The notes under the pieces are model-generated. The model was not told the origin of the DNA. It did not search any database and was given only the letters and a program-made list of their open reading frames with translations. The translations under genes and the position numbers were made by a program. Shown in pieces: positions 62,219 through 64,000 of a stretch of DNA of 64,000 bases (the first letter of the stretch is position 1; each line of letters starts with the position of its first letter). The DNA comes from CAWDVH01 sp963805705 (GTDB lineage Bacteria; Actinomycetota; Actinomycetes; Streptosporangiales; Streptosporangiaceae): assembly GCA_963805705.1 (NCBI GenBank), contig CAWDVH010000005.1, positions 1,240,001-1,304,000 of the forward strand, written 5' to 3'.

Positions 62219-63146
62219 GTGAGCACCGCTGCGGCCGTCGAGATCGTTGGCCTGGTTAAGCACTACGGGCGCACGGCCGCGGTGGCAGGGCTGTCGCTGC
62301 GCGCCGAGCAGGCGGAGGTGACAGCGATCCTCGGGCCCAACGGGGCGGGCAAGACCACGACCGTCGAGATCTGCGAGGGCTTCCGCCGGCCGGACGAGGG
62401 CAGTGTCCGGGTCCTCGGCCTGGATCCGGTCCGTGACGGCCGCGCGCTGCGCCCCAGGGTCGGCGTGATGCTGCAGTCGGGCGGAATCCCCACGGCCGTC
62501 CGGGCCGCGGAATATCTGCGCGTCATGGCCAGATTCCATGCGCGCCCGCTCGATCCGCAGCTGCTGATCGACCGGCTCGGCCTGGCCGGCTGCGCGCGGA
62601 CCCCGTTCAAGCGGCTGTCCGGCGGCCAGCAGCAGCGGCTGTCTCTCGCCGCGGCCATCATCGGGCGCCCGGAGCTGGTCTTCCTGGACGAGCCGACCGC
62701 CGGGCTGGATCCGCAGGCCAGGCACGCTACCTGGGATCTTATCGCCGGGCTGCGTACCGCCGGGGCGGCCGTGATCCTGACCACGCACTACATGGAAGAG
62801 GCAGAACGGCTCGCCGATCGCGTAGTCATCGTCGACCACGGGAATCTCGTAGCGGAGGGCAGCCCGGCGCAGCTGACCGGCACCGCGGGCCAGCTCAGGT
62901 TCCGGGCCGATGCCGGCCTGGATCTCGAGGGCCTGGTGGCTGCGCTGCCCGGCCGGGACCACGGCCAAGGAGTCCCCCGCTGGGTACTACATGGTCGAGG
63001 TCCACGACCGGGTCAGCCCCCGCCTGATCGCCGCGGTGACGGCCTGGTGCGCCGAGCACGGAGTGCTCGCGCAGAGCCTGCGGATCGAGAGCCGCACGCT
63101 GGAGGATGTCTTCCTCGAGCTGACCGGGCGGGAACTGCGATCATGA
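62219..63146 (+). pseudogene. ABC-2 exporter ATP-binding protein with an apparent frameshift
   Basis: GTG 62219. Walker A is G-P-N-G-A-G-K-T-T-T, the signature L-S-G-G-Q-Q-Q-R-L-S-L-A and Walker B L-V-F-L-D-E-P-T-A-G-L-D, all intact. Near 62955-62970 the coding frame moves by one: downstream the conserved A-G-Y-Y-M-V-E-V-H and R-T-L-E-D-V-F-L-E-L-T-G tail is in another frame and ends at 63146, overlapping the permease ATG at 63143 (ATGA). The original frame runs on into the permease by chance, giving a false 573-residue fusion. In related actinobacteria this ATPase lies beside sufR. Confidence 0.88.
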
Positions 63147-63940
63147 CCGAGGCTGTGACCGGTACCCCGCAGGACTGGCCCTCCCCCGCGCCCGGTGCCG
63201 CGCCGCTGGGCAAGATGATCGTCGCCCAGGCCGGCCTGGAACTGCGCACCCTGCTGCGTAACGGGGAGCAGCTGGTGCTGACCCTCATCGTCCCGGTCCT
63301 GCTGCTGGCGGCCTTCGGCCGCGAATCCCTGGTCAGCGTCGGGCCCGGCCCCCGGATCGACTTTATCGCGCCGGGCATACTCGGGCTGGCCGTGCTGTCC
63401 ACCGCCTTCACCAGCCAGGCCATCGGCACCGGGTTCGAGCGCCGGTACGGGGTACTCAAGCGGCTGGGTGCCTCGCCGCTGTCGCGCCAGGGCCTGATCG
63501 CCGCGAAGACGCTGACCGTCCTGGTGGTCGAGCTGCTTCAGGCGGCCGTGATCGTCGTGGTCGGCACGGCGCTCGGCTGGCGCCCGCATGCGGGCGGCGC
63601 CGCCGTCGTGTGGGTGCTGCTGCTGATCCTGGCCGGGACCGCCGCTTGCAGCGGACTTGCCCTGCTGATGGCCGGGACGCTGCGGGCCGAGGCCACCCTG
63701 GCGGCGGCCAACCTGCTGTACCTGGTCATGCTCGGGATCGGCGGCGTGGTTTTCCCGCTGACGAAATTCCCGGCGGCCGTGCAGCCGGTGCTGAAGCTCC
63801 TCCCGGTCGGCGCGCTGTGCGACGGACTGCGCGACGTCCTGCAGCACGGCAGCGGGCTTCCGCTACGGGACCTGCTGGTCCTCATCGTGTGGGCCGCGGC
63901 CACGACCGGACTCGCCGCGCGCACCTTCCGCTGGGAATGA
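63143..63940 (+). CDS. ABC-2 type exporter permease
   Basis: A 265-residue protein from ATG 63143 with about six hydrophobic segments. R-N-G-E-Q-L-V-L-T-L-I-V-P-V-L-L-L and G-F-E-R-R-Y-G-V-L-K-R-L-G-A-S-P-L are the family hallmarks (second is the coupling loop). It pairs with the ATPase just upstream. In other actinobacteria the next gene is a haem A synthase; only 60 bases remain here, with no identifiable start. Confidence 0.9.
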   Translation: MTEAVTGTPQDWPSPAPGAAPLGKMIVAQAGLELRTLLRNGEQLVLTLIVPVLLLAAFGRESLVSVGPGPRIDFIAPGILGLAVLSTAFTSQAIGTGFERRYGVLKRLGASPLSRQGLIAAKTLTVLVVELLQAAVIVVVGTALGWRPHAGGAAVVWVLLLILAGTAACSGLALLMAGTLRAEATLAAANLLYLVMLGIGGVVFPLTKFPAAVQPVLKLLPVGALCDGLRDVLQHGSGLPLRDLLVLIVWAAATTGLAARTFRWE

Positions 63941-64000
63941 GAGCCGCCGGGAATGAGACCGTTACCGGCGCGCAGCCAGGCCGCGCCGGCGGCCCGCTCG

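Noticed and set aside
62219..63940. Natural ATPase-permease fusion protein
   Set aside because: The conserved ATPase tail is in a different frame and ends in an ATGA overlap with the permease start; the fusion frame is accidental.

Overview
The window is high-GC, densely packed chromosomal DNA from an actinomycete. The evidence is strong G/C preference at third codon positions, frequent GTG starts, many ATGA/GTGA overlaps, a SufR-SufBDCSUT operon without SufE or IscS, an acVLRF1-type protein, an SCO6745-like protein and an actinobacterial-style leuA leader. I cannot name the genus from sequence alone.

Region 1 (0-19.3 kb) is a scattered selenocysteine locus: selA-selB operon (1.4-4.9 kb, minus), tRNA-Sec (selC, 10.33-10.43 kb, minus), selD (14.1-15.1 kb, plus) and fdhD (18.4-19.3 kb, plus). 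The gene that should use this machinery, a formate dehydrogenase alpha subunit divergent from fdhD, survives here only as a roughly 95-codon N-terminal relic, with a TetR gene in place of the rest. The 3' end of selC is repeated in direct orientation 2.3 kb away (7992-8020). Between the two copies lie a minisatellite, a possible 28-residue ORF and one unusual gene (8280-10200) that looks like an aegerolysin-like domain joined to a papain-like cysteine-peptidase-like domain. Just outside the distal copy is a decayed FtsX-type permease with a nonsense codon and a frameshift. This selC-linked segment is the best candidate here for something undescribed. Interspersed genes include an FAD oxidoreductase, HxlR and GNAT proteins, a thioesterase, an acyl-CoA synthetase, a GT87-like mannosyltransferase and a TetR gene with two related operator-like sites.

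Region 2 (19.4-38.7 kb) is ordinary chromosomal content: a two-domain VOC protein, a sulfonate/nitrate-type ABC importer operon, a lipoprotein, a GH15 enzyme, a sulfotransferase, SRPBCC and nucleotidyltransferase proteins, an ABC exporter, a crotonase, a small HTH protein, an ABC-F ATPase beside an acVLRF1 homologue, an ABC-2 exporter pair, a GNAT protein, and leuA preceded by a leucine-rich leader peptide and hairpin. Region 3 (38.7-45.6 kb) is the Fe-S assembly operon sufR-sufB-sufD-Rieske ferredoxin-sufC-sufS-sufU-sufT.

Region 4 (45.7-62 kb) is accessory metabolism: an SCO6745-like protein, a P450, a polyamine/GABA-type cluster (GntR regulator, APC permease, glutamine-synthetase-like ligase, aldehyde dehydrogenase, SDR, PuuD-like hydrolase), a serine carboxypeptidase-like protein, Nudix, copper amine oxidase, a Nudix-GNAT fusion and an AbiEi/DUF559-like protein. 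A 59-bp repeat (85% identical copies) occurs near both ends of this segment. The window closes with an ABC ATPase/permease pair of the kind usually found next to sufR.

Two genome-wide habits stand out. Many genes carry short in-frame minisatellites (12-21 bp units) in linkers, and similar repeats fill intergenic gaps. Several otherwise conserved genes (a membrane protein at 5 kb, the FtsX permease, the 8.3-kb gene, leuA, the P450, the last ABC ATPase) are broken by what look like single-base indels, so either the assembly has residual indel errors or pseudogenes are common.
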